Below, in pieces: positions 1-6,291 of a DNA stretch of 8,890 nt; position 1 is the first letter of the stretch, and each line of letters starts with the position of its first letter. Source of the DNA: Parcubacteria group bacterium CG11_big_fil_rev_8_21_14_0_20_39_14 (GTDB taxonomy: Bacteria > Patescibacteriota > Minisyncoccia > Minisyncoccales > GCA-002787255). The position numbers and the translations under genes are program-made. The notes beneath the pieces were generated by a model. That model did no database searches. It had not been told where the DNA came from and saw only the letters and a program-made list of their open reading frames with translations. The stretch covers positions 1 to 8,890 of the forward strand of contig PCWD01000068.1 in assembly GCA_002787255.1 (NCBI GenBank). The letters are read 5' to 3'.

Positions 1-1
1 A

Positions 2-244
2 AAGGTCTATAATGTATACCTCACCCCTTACGAAGCCCTTAGAAGGCTTCCTGGAGCCCAAGAATTTTTGAAAGAAGGCCTTACTTTCGAAAAACTCGAT
101 ACTATTGCCAAAAAACAAAGCGATAACGAATGCGCTATCGCTATGCAAAAAGCTAAAGACGAAATATTTAACAATTTTAGCCGTCATAAACTTCAATTTC
201 CGACGGTTTTCACTACTTTCATTTCAGGGTCGTATGTTGATTAG
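2..244 (+). CDS. C-terminal fragment of a probable integrase-core (DDE) transposase, 5' end outside the window
   Basis: An open frame enters from the left edge and ends at TAG (242-244), giving 80 residues. It begins near KVYNVYLTPYEALRRL and ends FISGSYVD. The stretch LTPYEALRRLPGAQEFLKEG resembles the region just after the RPH.xL..LTPYE segment at the C-terminus of integrase-core transposases common in CPR genomes. The catalytic DDE residues would lie upstream and cannot be seen. Context supports an insertion sequence: about 80 bp downstream lies a terminal repeat ending TCTAACGGGG, of which inverted copies occur elsewhere in the window. It is convergent with gyrB. The family call rests on this short tail and the neighbouring repeat, so it is moderate. 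I cannot say whether the full gene is intact. Confidence 0.5.
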   Translation, partial: KVYNVYLTPYEALRRLPGAQEFLKEGLTFEKLDTIAKKQSDNECAIAMQKAKDEIFNNFSRHKLQFPTVFTTFISGSYVD

Positions 245-276
245 AAAATACTCCCGTATCAAATCATCTAAAATGT

Positions 277-314
277 AAGGTCAACTTTTTCGCGATCGCG
301 AAAAAGTTGACCTT
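277..314. terminator. Perfect 38-bp palindrome between two convergent genes, probable bidirectional terminator or element end
   Basis: Two 19-nt arms, AAGGTCAACTTTTTCGCGA and its exact complement, meet with no spacer around a GCGATCGC centre. On the plus strand the stem is followed by TTTTCCTT, a modest T-rich tail that suits termination of the transposase reading from the left. On the minus strand the tail (ACATTTT) is weaker, but this is the only strong hairpin downstream of gyrB. It lies 33 bp past the transposase stop and 11 bp before the terminal repeat. It may therefore also be a structural part of the insertion sequence. A perfect palindrome this long is more than a terminator needs. 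Confidence 0.55.
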
Positions 315-324
315 TTCCTTGGAG

Positions 325-350
325 AATACATTGGCAAACTTCTAACGGGG
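325..350 (+). repeat. Right-end terminal repeat of the left-hand insertion sequence (copy A)
   Basis: Bases 325-349 are the reverse complement, with one mismatch over 25 bases, of bases 7374-7398. The core ends TCTAACGGGG. Related copies lie at 7488-7503 (same orientation) and 8361-8377 (opposite orientation). The position downstream of the transposase stop and the inverted relation to copy B suggest that this is the terminal inverted repeat closing the element that enters the window from the left. No target-site duplication can be tested because the left end is outside the window. Confidence 0.55.
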
Positions 351-389
351 CAACCCTCCGTATTTTCTCGTTCTTTTTGATGTTCTAAT

Positions 390-3300
390 TTAGATATCTA
401 AATTCTTTACTTTCTTGGCGTAGGTTTGAATAAATCTTTTTCTTGGCGCCACTTCCTCTCCCATCAAAACATCAAAAATGTGGTCGGCTTCTTTGACGTC
501 TTCAATGGTTACTTGTTTTAAAATTCTTTTTTGGGGGTCCATTGTGGTCTCCCAGAGCTGTTCGGGATTCATTTCGCCCAAACCCTTGTAGCGCTGAATT
601 GTCAGCCCCGAGATTTTCAAATCCCCAACACCTTCTTCTTTAATTTTCTTTTTTGAGACGGGAAATGCTTTTTCCTCTTTGGTCTTTCTAAGTACGGCTA
701 AAACTTTTGTTTTTTCATCCTCATTGTAAACATATTCAATTCTTTTGCCTGCCCGTATTCTATAAAGCGGCGGCTGGGCTATATAAAGATGGCCGGCCTC
801 AATCAAGGGTTTAAAATAACGATAAAACAAAGTTAAAAGCAGTGTCCGAATATGATTACCGTCGCTGTCTGCGTCGGCCATTATGACAATTTTTTTGTAT
901 CTTAATTTATCAAGAGCAAAATCCTCGCCAATGCCGGTTCCGATGGCAATAATTAAAGTTTTAATTTCTTGAGATGATAAAATTTTATCAATTCTGGCTC
1001 TTTCAACATTTAAAATCTTTCCCCGCAGGGGCAAAATCGCCTGAAACTGACGATCCCGAGCCATCTTACAATTATGGACAAAAATTCCCGAAGCCAAGGC
1101 AAAATTATGAGTACCCTCTACTTCCAAATCATAAACGTCAATTTTCTTCTTGAGTTTTATTGTTTTTTTAATTCTGTGATTATAATTTAAAATAGCTTCT
1201 TTTAAATTTTTTTCATTGCCGTTGAAGAAACGTTGGCAAATTGTTTCATATTTCAAAAGATTCCTATCTTTTTTTTCTAATTTCTCTTTGGTATATTTTT
1301 CTTTATCTAATTCGCCATATTTCTCAAAAATCTCTTTCATTAGTTTAAGGGCTTTTTCTTGATAAGTTTGATTATAAGCTATTTTCCGCTTGGTCCTGAA
1401 CTTTGGAGTCCATTGAGCTTTAGTTTTTTGAGCTCGCCAACTAAGTAATTCGGGATTTTGCCATTGGGATTTTGCCTTGATTGAAAGTTCTTTTTTCTTC
1501 TCGGGATGAAATTCAAAATATTTTTTTACTCTTTCTGCTTGTTTTCTTTTATTCTCTGCTCTGGCCCAATATTCTTTTTGCATTTTATTTAATAATTTAT
1601 TATTTTTTCTTCTATATTCCGGGGAATTATTATAAAAATTTAGAAATTTCTTGCCCATATATCTTTTATAGTCTTCGTTTTCCCATTGTTTCTTTGCTCT
1701 CTCACTTAACATTTTTTTCATCTTTGGAGTTGTCATAATCTGTTTAATCTTTTCTTTATATTCTTTTACCTGATGAGCCTTCTTTGCTTTTTCCTTAACA
1801 TCCTCTCGGTGAAGACCAAATTCAAGCATCTGACGATGATAATCCCAATGCTCTTCTTTTGGCATTCGTTTTATGTTCCCCGGATTATTGTTTAATTTGT
1901 TAAAATCAATATGGTGTTTATCGCAACCAGCTTTCTCCAAATAAATCCCTTTTTCAAGATTATACTTATCGGATAAAAGATGGGTGAAAATCCATTTTCT
2001 TTTTTTATTATCAAAAACCATCTCATAACCATCAATAGTAATCCTCCCACCTTTTTTTGAATACTTTCTGTAAAGAGACCTTAGAGAATCTGCCGGTATC
2101 AAATCCTTTGCCATTTTATAATCCCCGTTTCTTAACATAAATCTATGATTAGGAGTGCAGACTATTTCTTTGTTGTTATCCAATATTATTTTTATAACCT
2201 CAACATTGGGCTTTGTTCTTCTGGGACTTTTTATTAATTCAATACCAACTGTTCCATTATTTTTAATAGTATAACAATAATTTTTTATTCCTTTTTTATC
2301 CTCCCGAATCAGCTCCTTGAAGCTTAAATTCCGACCATCAGCTAAGGCAACCTTAGTCTCTTCAGAAAAACAACTGCCGCCGGCGCTGTCGCCCTCCACC
2401 AGGAAAATTTCCGACTCTTCGGATTTGCGGGAAGAACAATCGGCTAACTTTCCGGGCAGAGCAAAACCCTCCAAAACTCCCTTTCTTAAAACAGTATCCT
2501 TTGCCGCCTTGGCGGCCTTGCGAGCTTTGGCTGATATTATACATTTTCCAATAATTGCTCTGGCGTCCTGGGGATTTCTTTCCAAAAATTCATAAAGTTC
2601 CTGGGAAACTATTGTTTCCACAGCTGTTCTGACTTCGGGATTTCCCAACTTTGCCTTGGTTTGCCCCTCAAATTGAGGTTCTTTTAATTTAACCGAGATT
2701 ACGGCGGTTAATCCCTCCCTGACATCATCGCCGGTTAAATTCTCATCATTTTCCTTTAGAAGCTCGCTTTTTCTGGCATAATCATTAAAGGTTCTGGTAA
2801 TTGCCGTTCTAAGGCCGGTGAGATGCATCCCGCCTTCGCCCGTATAGATATTATTTGCAAAGCCCTCCTCATGGCATTCAATATCCTGGGTATATTGAAT
2901 TGCCCCCTCAACTAAAATTTCCTCAAATTCCCGGGAAAGGCTAAAAATATTTGGATGAATCGGCTTTTCATCGGAGTTTAAATATCTAATATAGGAAACC
3001 AAGCCTCCTTCAAAATAAAATTCATAGGATTTTTTCAACTCACTCGTTTCATCAAAAATCTTTATTTGGGTCCTGGAGACAAGATAAGCTTGCTGGCGAA
3101 GATGATTTAAAATTCTCTTCCAATCAAATTTTATTTCTTTTCCAGCCTCGCCTTTTTGAGCCTCAACAGCTCCGCCCCTGACAGAAAAAACCTCGGCGTC
3201 TGGTTCAAAAATCACTGTCGTGCCGGTCTCCTCTTTTGGGCACTTCGCAAATCTCTTAACTTTTGTCCTGGCTCTCCCCCGGGAATATTCCTGAAAGTAT

Positions 3301-3857
3301 TTAAAGCCTCCACGGCGAACCTCAACTCTGAGCCAGGAAGACAGGGCGCAGACAACCGAAACGCCGACTCCATGCAATCCCCCGGCAATTTTATATGATT
3401 TTCCGCCAAATTTTGCCCCGGCATGAAGGGTGGTCATCACCGTCTCCAAAGCTGATTTTTTTGTTTGGGGATGCTTTTCAACCGGAATGCCCCGACCGTT
3501 ATCCTCCACACTCACCCTGTTGCCGGACAGCAGCTTTATTGTCATCCTGTTTCCATAGCCAGCTAAAAATTCATCCAAACAATTATCGCAGCATTCCCAA
3601 ATTAAATGATGCAGCCCTTCCGAACCAGTTGAACCAATATACATTCCCGGTCTTCTGCGAACCGGCTCCAAACCCTCCAAAACATAAATATCCTTTGCCC
3701 CGTAAACTTCATCAACCTTTTTTCTCGGTTTAATCTCCTTTTTAAGTCTTTCCTTTTGGGGCTTAACTTTTTTGACAGGCTTCAAAACTCCGCCTTTTTT
3801 CTTTGGCTTAATAAATCTTTTATTTATATTTATCTTTTTAGTCTTTTTCCGAACCAT
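390..3857 (-). CDS. gyrB: DNA gyrase subunit B, precursor interrupted by an intein
   Basis: This is the ATPase and Toprim subunit of DNA gyrase, which with GyrA introduces negative supercoils using ATP. The precursor is 1155 residues; removing the intein (496-929) leaves 721. Visible motifs: GHKL ATPase with E88, N92 and D95 (ECCDNCLDEFLAG), D119NGRGIP, and the ATP lid GGLHGVGVS at 159-167; Toprim Glu in LVEGDSAGGS (E488); DADSDG (D995, D997, D999); RYKGLGEMNP at 1089-1098; and a C-terminus ending VKNLDI, typical of GyrB rather than ParE. The first ~48 residues are an unusual Lys/Arg-rich extension before the normal start KDIYVLEGLEPVRRRPGMY. Residues ~225-240 look like a small loop insertion. 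The ATG at 3857 has no Shine-Dalgarno; a 7-bp-repeat spacer separates it from pheT, so it is probably co-transcribed with pheT. Confidence 0.95.
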   Translation of the reverse strand: MVRKKTKKININKRFIKPKKKGGVLKPVKKVKPQKERLKKEIKPRKKVDEVYGAKDIYVLEGLEPVRRRPGMYIGSTGSEGLHHLIWECCDNCLDEFLAGYGNRMTIKLLSGNRVSVEDNGRGIPVEKHPQTKKSALETVMTTLHAGAKFGGKSYKIAGGLHGVGVSVVCALSSWLRVEVRRGGFKYFQEYSRGRARTKVKRFAKCPKEETGTTVIFEPDAEVFSVRGGAVEAQKGEAGKEIKFDWKRILNHLRQQAYLVSRTQIKIFDETSELKKSYEFYFEGGLVSYIRYLNSDEKPIHPNIFSLSREFEEILVEGAIQYTQDIECHEEGFANNIYTGEGGMHLTGLRTAITRTFNDYARKSELLKENDENLTGDDVREGLTAVISVKLKEPQFEGQTKAKLGNPEVRTAVETIVSQELYEFLERNPQDARAIIGKCIISAKARKAAKAAKDTVLRKGVLEGFALPGKLADCSSRKSEESEIFLVEGDSAGGSCFSEETKVALADGRNLSFKELIREDKKGIKNYCYTIKNNGTVGIELIKSPRRTKPNVEVIKIILDNNKEIVCTPNHRFMLRNGDYKMAKDLIPADSLRSLYRKYSKKGGRITIDGYEMVFDNKKRKWIFTHLLSDKYNLEKGIYLEKAGCDKHHIDFNKLNNNPGNIKRMPKEEHWDYHRQMLEFGLHREDVKEKAKKAHQVKEYKEKIKQIMTTPKMKKMLSERAKKQWENEDYKRYMGKKFLNFYNNSPEYRRKNNKLLNKMQKEYWARAENKRKQAERVKKYFEFHPEKKKELSIKAKSQWQNPELLSWRAQKTKAQWTPKFRTKRKIAYNQTYQEKALKLMKEIFEKYGELDKEKYTKEKLEKKDRNLLKYETICQRFFNGNEKNLKEAILNYNHRIKKTIKLKKKIDVYDLEVEGTHNFALASGIFVHNCKMARDRQFQAILPLRGKILNVERARIDKILSSQEIKTLIIAIGTGIGEDFALDKLRYKKIVIMADADSDGNHIRTLLLTLFYRYFKPLIEAGHLYIAQPPLYRIRAGKRIEYVYNEDEKTKVLAVLRKTKEEKAFPVSKKKIKEEGVGDLKISGLTIQRYKGLGEMNPEQLWETTMDPQKRILKQVTIEDVKEADHIFDVLMGEEVAPRKRFIQTYAKKVKNLDI
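1071..2372 (-). mobile_element. GyrB intein with HNH homing endonuclease (434 residues)
   Basis: This is a self-splicing protein insert in the GyrB Toprim domain, residues C496 to N929. Splicing block A begins CFSEETKVALADGR. Block B carries the TxxH motif (T568, H571) in VCTPNHRFMLRNG. Block F is IDVYDLEVEGTHNFAL. Block G is ASGIFVHN, followed by Cys930 as the +1 nucleophile. Between them lies an HNH-type nuclease segment around 648-675 (KHHIDFNKLNNNPGNIKRM, then EEHWDYH). A long basic helical stretch of NUMOD-like QW/N repeats at about 690-820 follows, probably for DNA recognition. From memory, both splicing halves closely resemble the cyanobacterial Ssp GyrB intein. Base composition drops inside it: 13 of 60 G+C at 1561-1620 against 29 of 60 at 2401-2460 in the extein. 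All splicing residues appear intact, so it should be active. Confidence 0.93.
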
Positions 3858-3863
3858 ACTATA

Positions 3864-3936
3864 GGATATTGGATATTGGATATTTGGATATTGGATATTG
3901 GATAATCATAATCTAATATCTAATATCTAATATCTA
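3864..3936. repeat. Two 7-bp tandem arrays between pheT and gyrB
   Basis: Bases 3864-3906 are six near-perfect copies of GGATATT, one with an extra T and the last degenerate. Bases 3911-3936 are 3.7 copies of ATCTAAT. On opposite strands the two units differ by one base (TTGGATA and TTAGATA), so the blocks form a rough inverted repeat. The second array runs into pheT and supplies its TAG stop (3934-3936). There is no recognisable ribosome binding site for gyrB in this spacer. Confidence 0.85.
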
Positions 3937-6108
3937 CTTCCTGACTTCCCATTCCGGTTCTTCCTCCAGGGTTTTTATAATCTTTTCCAAAAGCTCGTTT
4001 ATTTCTTTCGGAGAAAGAGTCCTGTCCTCGGCTTGAAAAATTAAATGGAAAGCTAAATTTTTCCTGCCCTGAGGCAATTCTTCGCCCTCATAAATATCAA
4101 AAATATCGGTATCTCTTAATAGTTTTCCGCCGGCTATTTCAATTTTATTCAAAACCTCCTCGAGCCTGACTCTAAAAGGAACCAAAATTGCCAGGTCTCT
4201 TACCACGGCCGGATGCCGGGAAATCGGCCGATATTCCTGCTCCTCGGTTGCCAATTGTTGTAATTTCTCAAAATCAATCTCAAAAGCAACTGCCGGAATT
4301 TTTATTCCCAAAGCCTCCAAAACGGCATTATTTAGCTCTCCCAAAAATCCTATTTCCTTGCCATGACCAATTTTGAGCTCGGCGCATCTTGATTTATGCC
4401 AAAAAAGCGCCTTAGAATCTTCGGGTGTAGGCTGATATTCATCATACCAAACCTCGGTTATTCCCAAACCGCTCAACAACAAATCAACTACTCCTTTTGC
4501 TTCATAAAATGCTTCGGTAGAAAACATTGGTCTTTTTCCTGCAATTACCCCGGTTAACATTCTCTTTTCAATTATCTTTTTTTGCTCTTTGATTTTCCTA
4601 AACACTCTGCCCAATTCAAAAATTTTTATTTCATCAAAATGTTTTAAGTTCTCTTTAACATTTTTTAATAAATTGCAAATCAAGCTTGGCCTTAAAAAAC
4701 TCTGAGTTAAGCTCATCGGATTTTCAAGTTCAATCAAATCAACAGGGTTATAGCCAAAGACATCCGCCTCTTTTTCGCCAATAAAAGAATAATTATAAAT
4801 TTCCGAAAATCCGGCTTCTTTTAAAATGTTCTTGGAAAAATCTTCCCAAAAAATTTCATAATTTCTTTTAGGAGGAATTAAACTTGCCTGCGGCAAAACG
4901 CCGGGTATTCTCTGATACCCATAAATTCGGGCTATTTCTTCAATTAAATCCTCGGCCAGAGTAATATCCTGTCTGAAAGTCGGAACCTCAACTAAAAAAT
5001 ACGGGGGCTGGACCTTGATAATTTGGAGATTTATTCTTTCTAAAATTTTTCTAATTTCTTTTTCTGGAATTTTCAGCCCGAGCAAACTTTGAACATAATT
5101 TAAATCCAGCCTAATTCTTTTTGGCAAAACCCCGAAGGACCGAGCACTCAAGGCGTTGAGTGCTCGACCTACGGGGCGAGCCTTTTGGGGGTAAACATCA
5201 ATTATTTCCGACAAAATATCACCGCCAGCCATTTTTTGAATTAAGGCGGCAACTCTATCAATTGCTTCCGAAGTTAAATTGGGGTCAATTTGGCGTTCAA
5301 AACGGAAAGAAGAATCGGTTTGAAGACTTAACTTTCCTGAGCTGCGCCGAATATTCAAAGGGTTAAAATTAGCCGACTCTAAAATAATATTTTTTGTTTC
5401 TGCGTCAATCTCGGCTTTTTTCCCCCCTTTTATTCCGGCAATAGCCAAAGGGTCATTAATATCAGCGATAATCAAAACACTCTCGTCTAAAACGTATCTT
5501 CCCCCATCCAGAGTAATAATTTTTTCACCCCTTTTAGCCCTTCTTACAATTATTTTTTTTATTTGAGATTTGAAATTTGAAATTTGTTTCGGATTTAGAA
5601 TTTCGGATTTCGGATTTAGGCTTTTGATTTTATCAAAATCAAAAGCGTGCAGTGATTGTCCGCTTTCCAGCATTACATAGTTTGTGGCGTCAACAACATT
5701 ATTAATCGGGTTATAACCGCAAGTTTTTAATCTTTCTTTTAGCCATTTTGGCGAGGGCCCAACTTTAACCCCTTGAACAATTCTGGCCGTATAGCGAGGA
5801 CACAATTTTTTATCTTTAACTTCAACCTCTAAAAGAGCTTTTGTTTTTAATTTTTTATTTTCATTTAGTTTTGATTTTAAAAGCCGGAACCTGGAGTTTA
5901 TGAGCGCGCCGCACTCTCTCGCTATTCCGATATGAGAAAGGCAGTCATGAGCTCGATTTGGCAAAACATCAATGTCTAAAGCAAAATCTTCTTTCACCTT
6001 TTTGAGCTCCCCGACCTCAAACGAATGCAAAGTTAAAAGCTCAGCCAATTTTTCCGGCTCCGGAAGATTCAAAACATATTCTTTTAGCCAGTTATAGGAA
6101 AATTTCAT
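3934..6108 (-). CDS. pheT: Phenylalanyl-tRNA synthetase beta subunit, short form without the OB-fold tRNA-binding domain
   Basis: This is the beta subunit of the (alpha-beta)2 PheRS, which supports tRNA-Phe charging with PheS and carries the editing site for mischarged Tyr. The 724 residues start MKFSYNWLKEYV, a canonical PheT start. The B3/B4 editing region spans about 100-310, including NNVVDATNYVMLESG and H154 in the LHAFD motif. B5 spans about 330-402, ending IARIYGYQRIP. The catalytic-like core spans about 415-620, and the FDX-ACB anticodon-binding domain about 627-724. The EMAP/OB-fold domain usually found near residues 40-150 is absent: EVGELKKVKEDF runs straight into ALDIDVLPNRAHDCLS. 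Two in-frame inserts are visible, a 7-bp-array peptide (163-183) and a palindrome-encoded peptide (311-327). There is no clear Shine-Dalgarno. Confidence 0.96.
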   Translation of the reverse strand: MKFSYNWLKEYVLNLPEPEKLAELLTLHSFEVGELKKVKEDFALDIDVLPNRAHDCLSHIGIARECGALINSRFRLLKSKLNENKKLKTKALLEVEVKDKKLCPRYTARIVQGVKVGPSPKWLKERLKTCGYNPINNVVDATNYVMLESGQSLHAFDFDKIKSLNPKSEILNPKQISNFKSQIKKIIVRRAKRGEKIITLDGGRYVLDESVLIIADINDPLAIAGIKGGKKAEIDAETKNIILESANFNPLNIRRSSGKLSLQTDSSFRFERQIDPNLTSEAIDRVAALIQKMAGGDILSEIIDVYPQKARPVGRALNALSARSFGVLPKRIRLDLNYVQSLLGLKIPEKEIRKILERINLQIIKVQPPYFLVEVPTFRQDITLAEDLIEEIARIYGYQRIPGVLPQASLIPPKRNYEIFWEDFSKNILKEAGFSEIYNYSFIGEKEADVFGYNPVDLIELENPMSLTQSFLRPSLICNLLKNVKENLKHFDEIKIFELGRVFRKIKEQKKIIEKRMLTGVIAGKRPMFSTEAFYEAKGVVDLLLSGLGITEVWYDEYQPTPEDSKALFWHKSRCAELKIGHGKEIGFLGELNNAVLEALGIKIPAVAFEIDFEKLQQLATEEQEYRPISRHPAVVRDLAILVPFRVRLEEVLNKIEIAGGKLLRDTDIFDIYEGEELPQGRKNLAFHLIFQAEDRTLSPKEINELLEKIIKTLEEEPEWEVRK
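5130..5176. repeat. Palindromic element inserted in frame in pheT
   Basis: A 47-bp imperfect palindrome has a perfect 11-bp inner stem (CGAGCACTCAA, loop GGCG). Its outer arms are CCCCGAAGG and CCTACGGGG. It encodes residues 311-327, placed between DVYPQK and PKRIRLDLNYV, which are nearly contiguous in ordinary PheT proteins. The outer 9-bp arms are the reverse complement of those of the pheS element at 6810-6841, so the two belong to one family in opposite orientation. The reading frame stays open through it. Confidence 0.8.
5562..5620. repeat. In-frame 7-bp tandem array in pheT
   Basis: On the plus strand the array reads TTTGAGA, then TTTGAAA twice, a partial TTTG, and then five TTTCGGA/TTTAGAA-type units. 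It encodes residues 163-183, including NPKSEILNPK, between HAFDFDKI and KKIIVRRAKRGEKI. Ordinary PheT has only one or two residues there. The insert lies in a surface loop of the editing region, so it is probably tolerated. Confidence 0.8.
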
Positions 6109-6119
6109 ATCACATTTTA

Positions 6120-6278
6120 CTATTGAGAAGTTTTCTCAATAAAGGATGACTGGAGTTGGGCCGCGGTTTGATATAACTTTTTTGGGAGCGGTTTCCAGGT
6201 CATAACAATAACTAAAAAATAAATAAGAAAATAAAAGAAATAATTCAAGTCAGAATAGAGGGGACCGAGTTTAAACAC
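6120..6278 (-). CDS. Possible 52-residue single-pass membrane peptide between pheS and pheT
   Basis: The unusually long pheS-pheT gap holds an open frame with a GTG start (6276-6278) and a TAG stop (6120-6122). Residues ~10-27 are strongly hydrophobic (LNYFFYFLIYFLVIVMTW), followed by a basic turn KPLPKK and an amphipathic tail ending FIEKTSQ. The stop lies 11 bases before the pheT ATG, and the GTG 13 bases after the pheS stop, which is operon-like spacing. There is no Shine-Dalgarno, but pheS, pheT and gyrB lack one too. An ATG at the end of the hydrophobic segment would give only 27 residues. I do not recognise the peptide and it could be a chance frame. Confidence 0.35.
   Translation of the reverse strand: MFKLGPLYSDLNYFFYFLIYFLVIVMTWKPLPKKLYQTAAQLQSSFIEKTSQ
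6121..6141 (-). other. Small hairpin just upstream of pheT
   Basis: A perfect 9-bp stem (TATTGAGAA with its complement) and a 3-nt loop ends 12 bases before the pheT start codon and overlaps the stop of the small frame above. There is no T-run after it on the minus strand, so it is not a typical terminator. It could affect translation initiation of pheT or protect a processed end. Function is unproven. Confidence 0.35.
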
Positions 6279-6291
6279 ATTGATTAAATGT

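Noticed and set aside
387..404. Perfect 18-bp palindrome AATTTAGATATCTAAATT over the gyrB stop codon
   Set aside because: It is AT-only apart from one G and one C, and it is largely dictated by the conserved NLDI-stop ending. There is no loop or T-tail, so chance is the simplest explanation.
3864..3936. CRISPR-like repeats in the pheT-gyrB gap
   Set aside because: The units are 7 bp in direct tandem without spacers, so this is not a CRISPR array. None was seen elsewhere.
6145..6204. 19-residue plus-strand frame starting MTGVGPRF
   Set aside because: Too short, runs antisense to the operon, and overlaps the better minus-strand frame.
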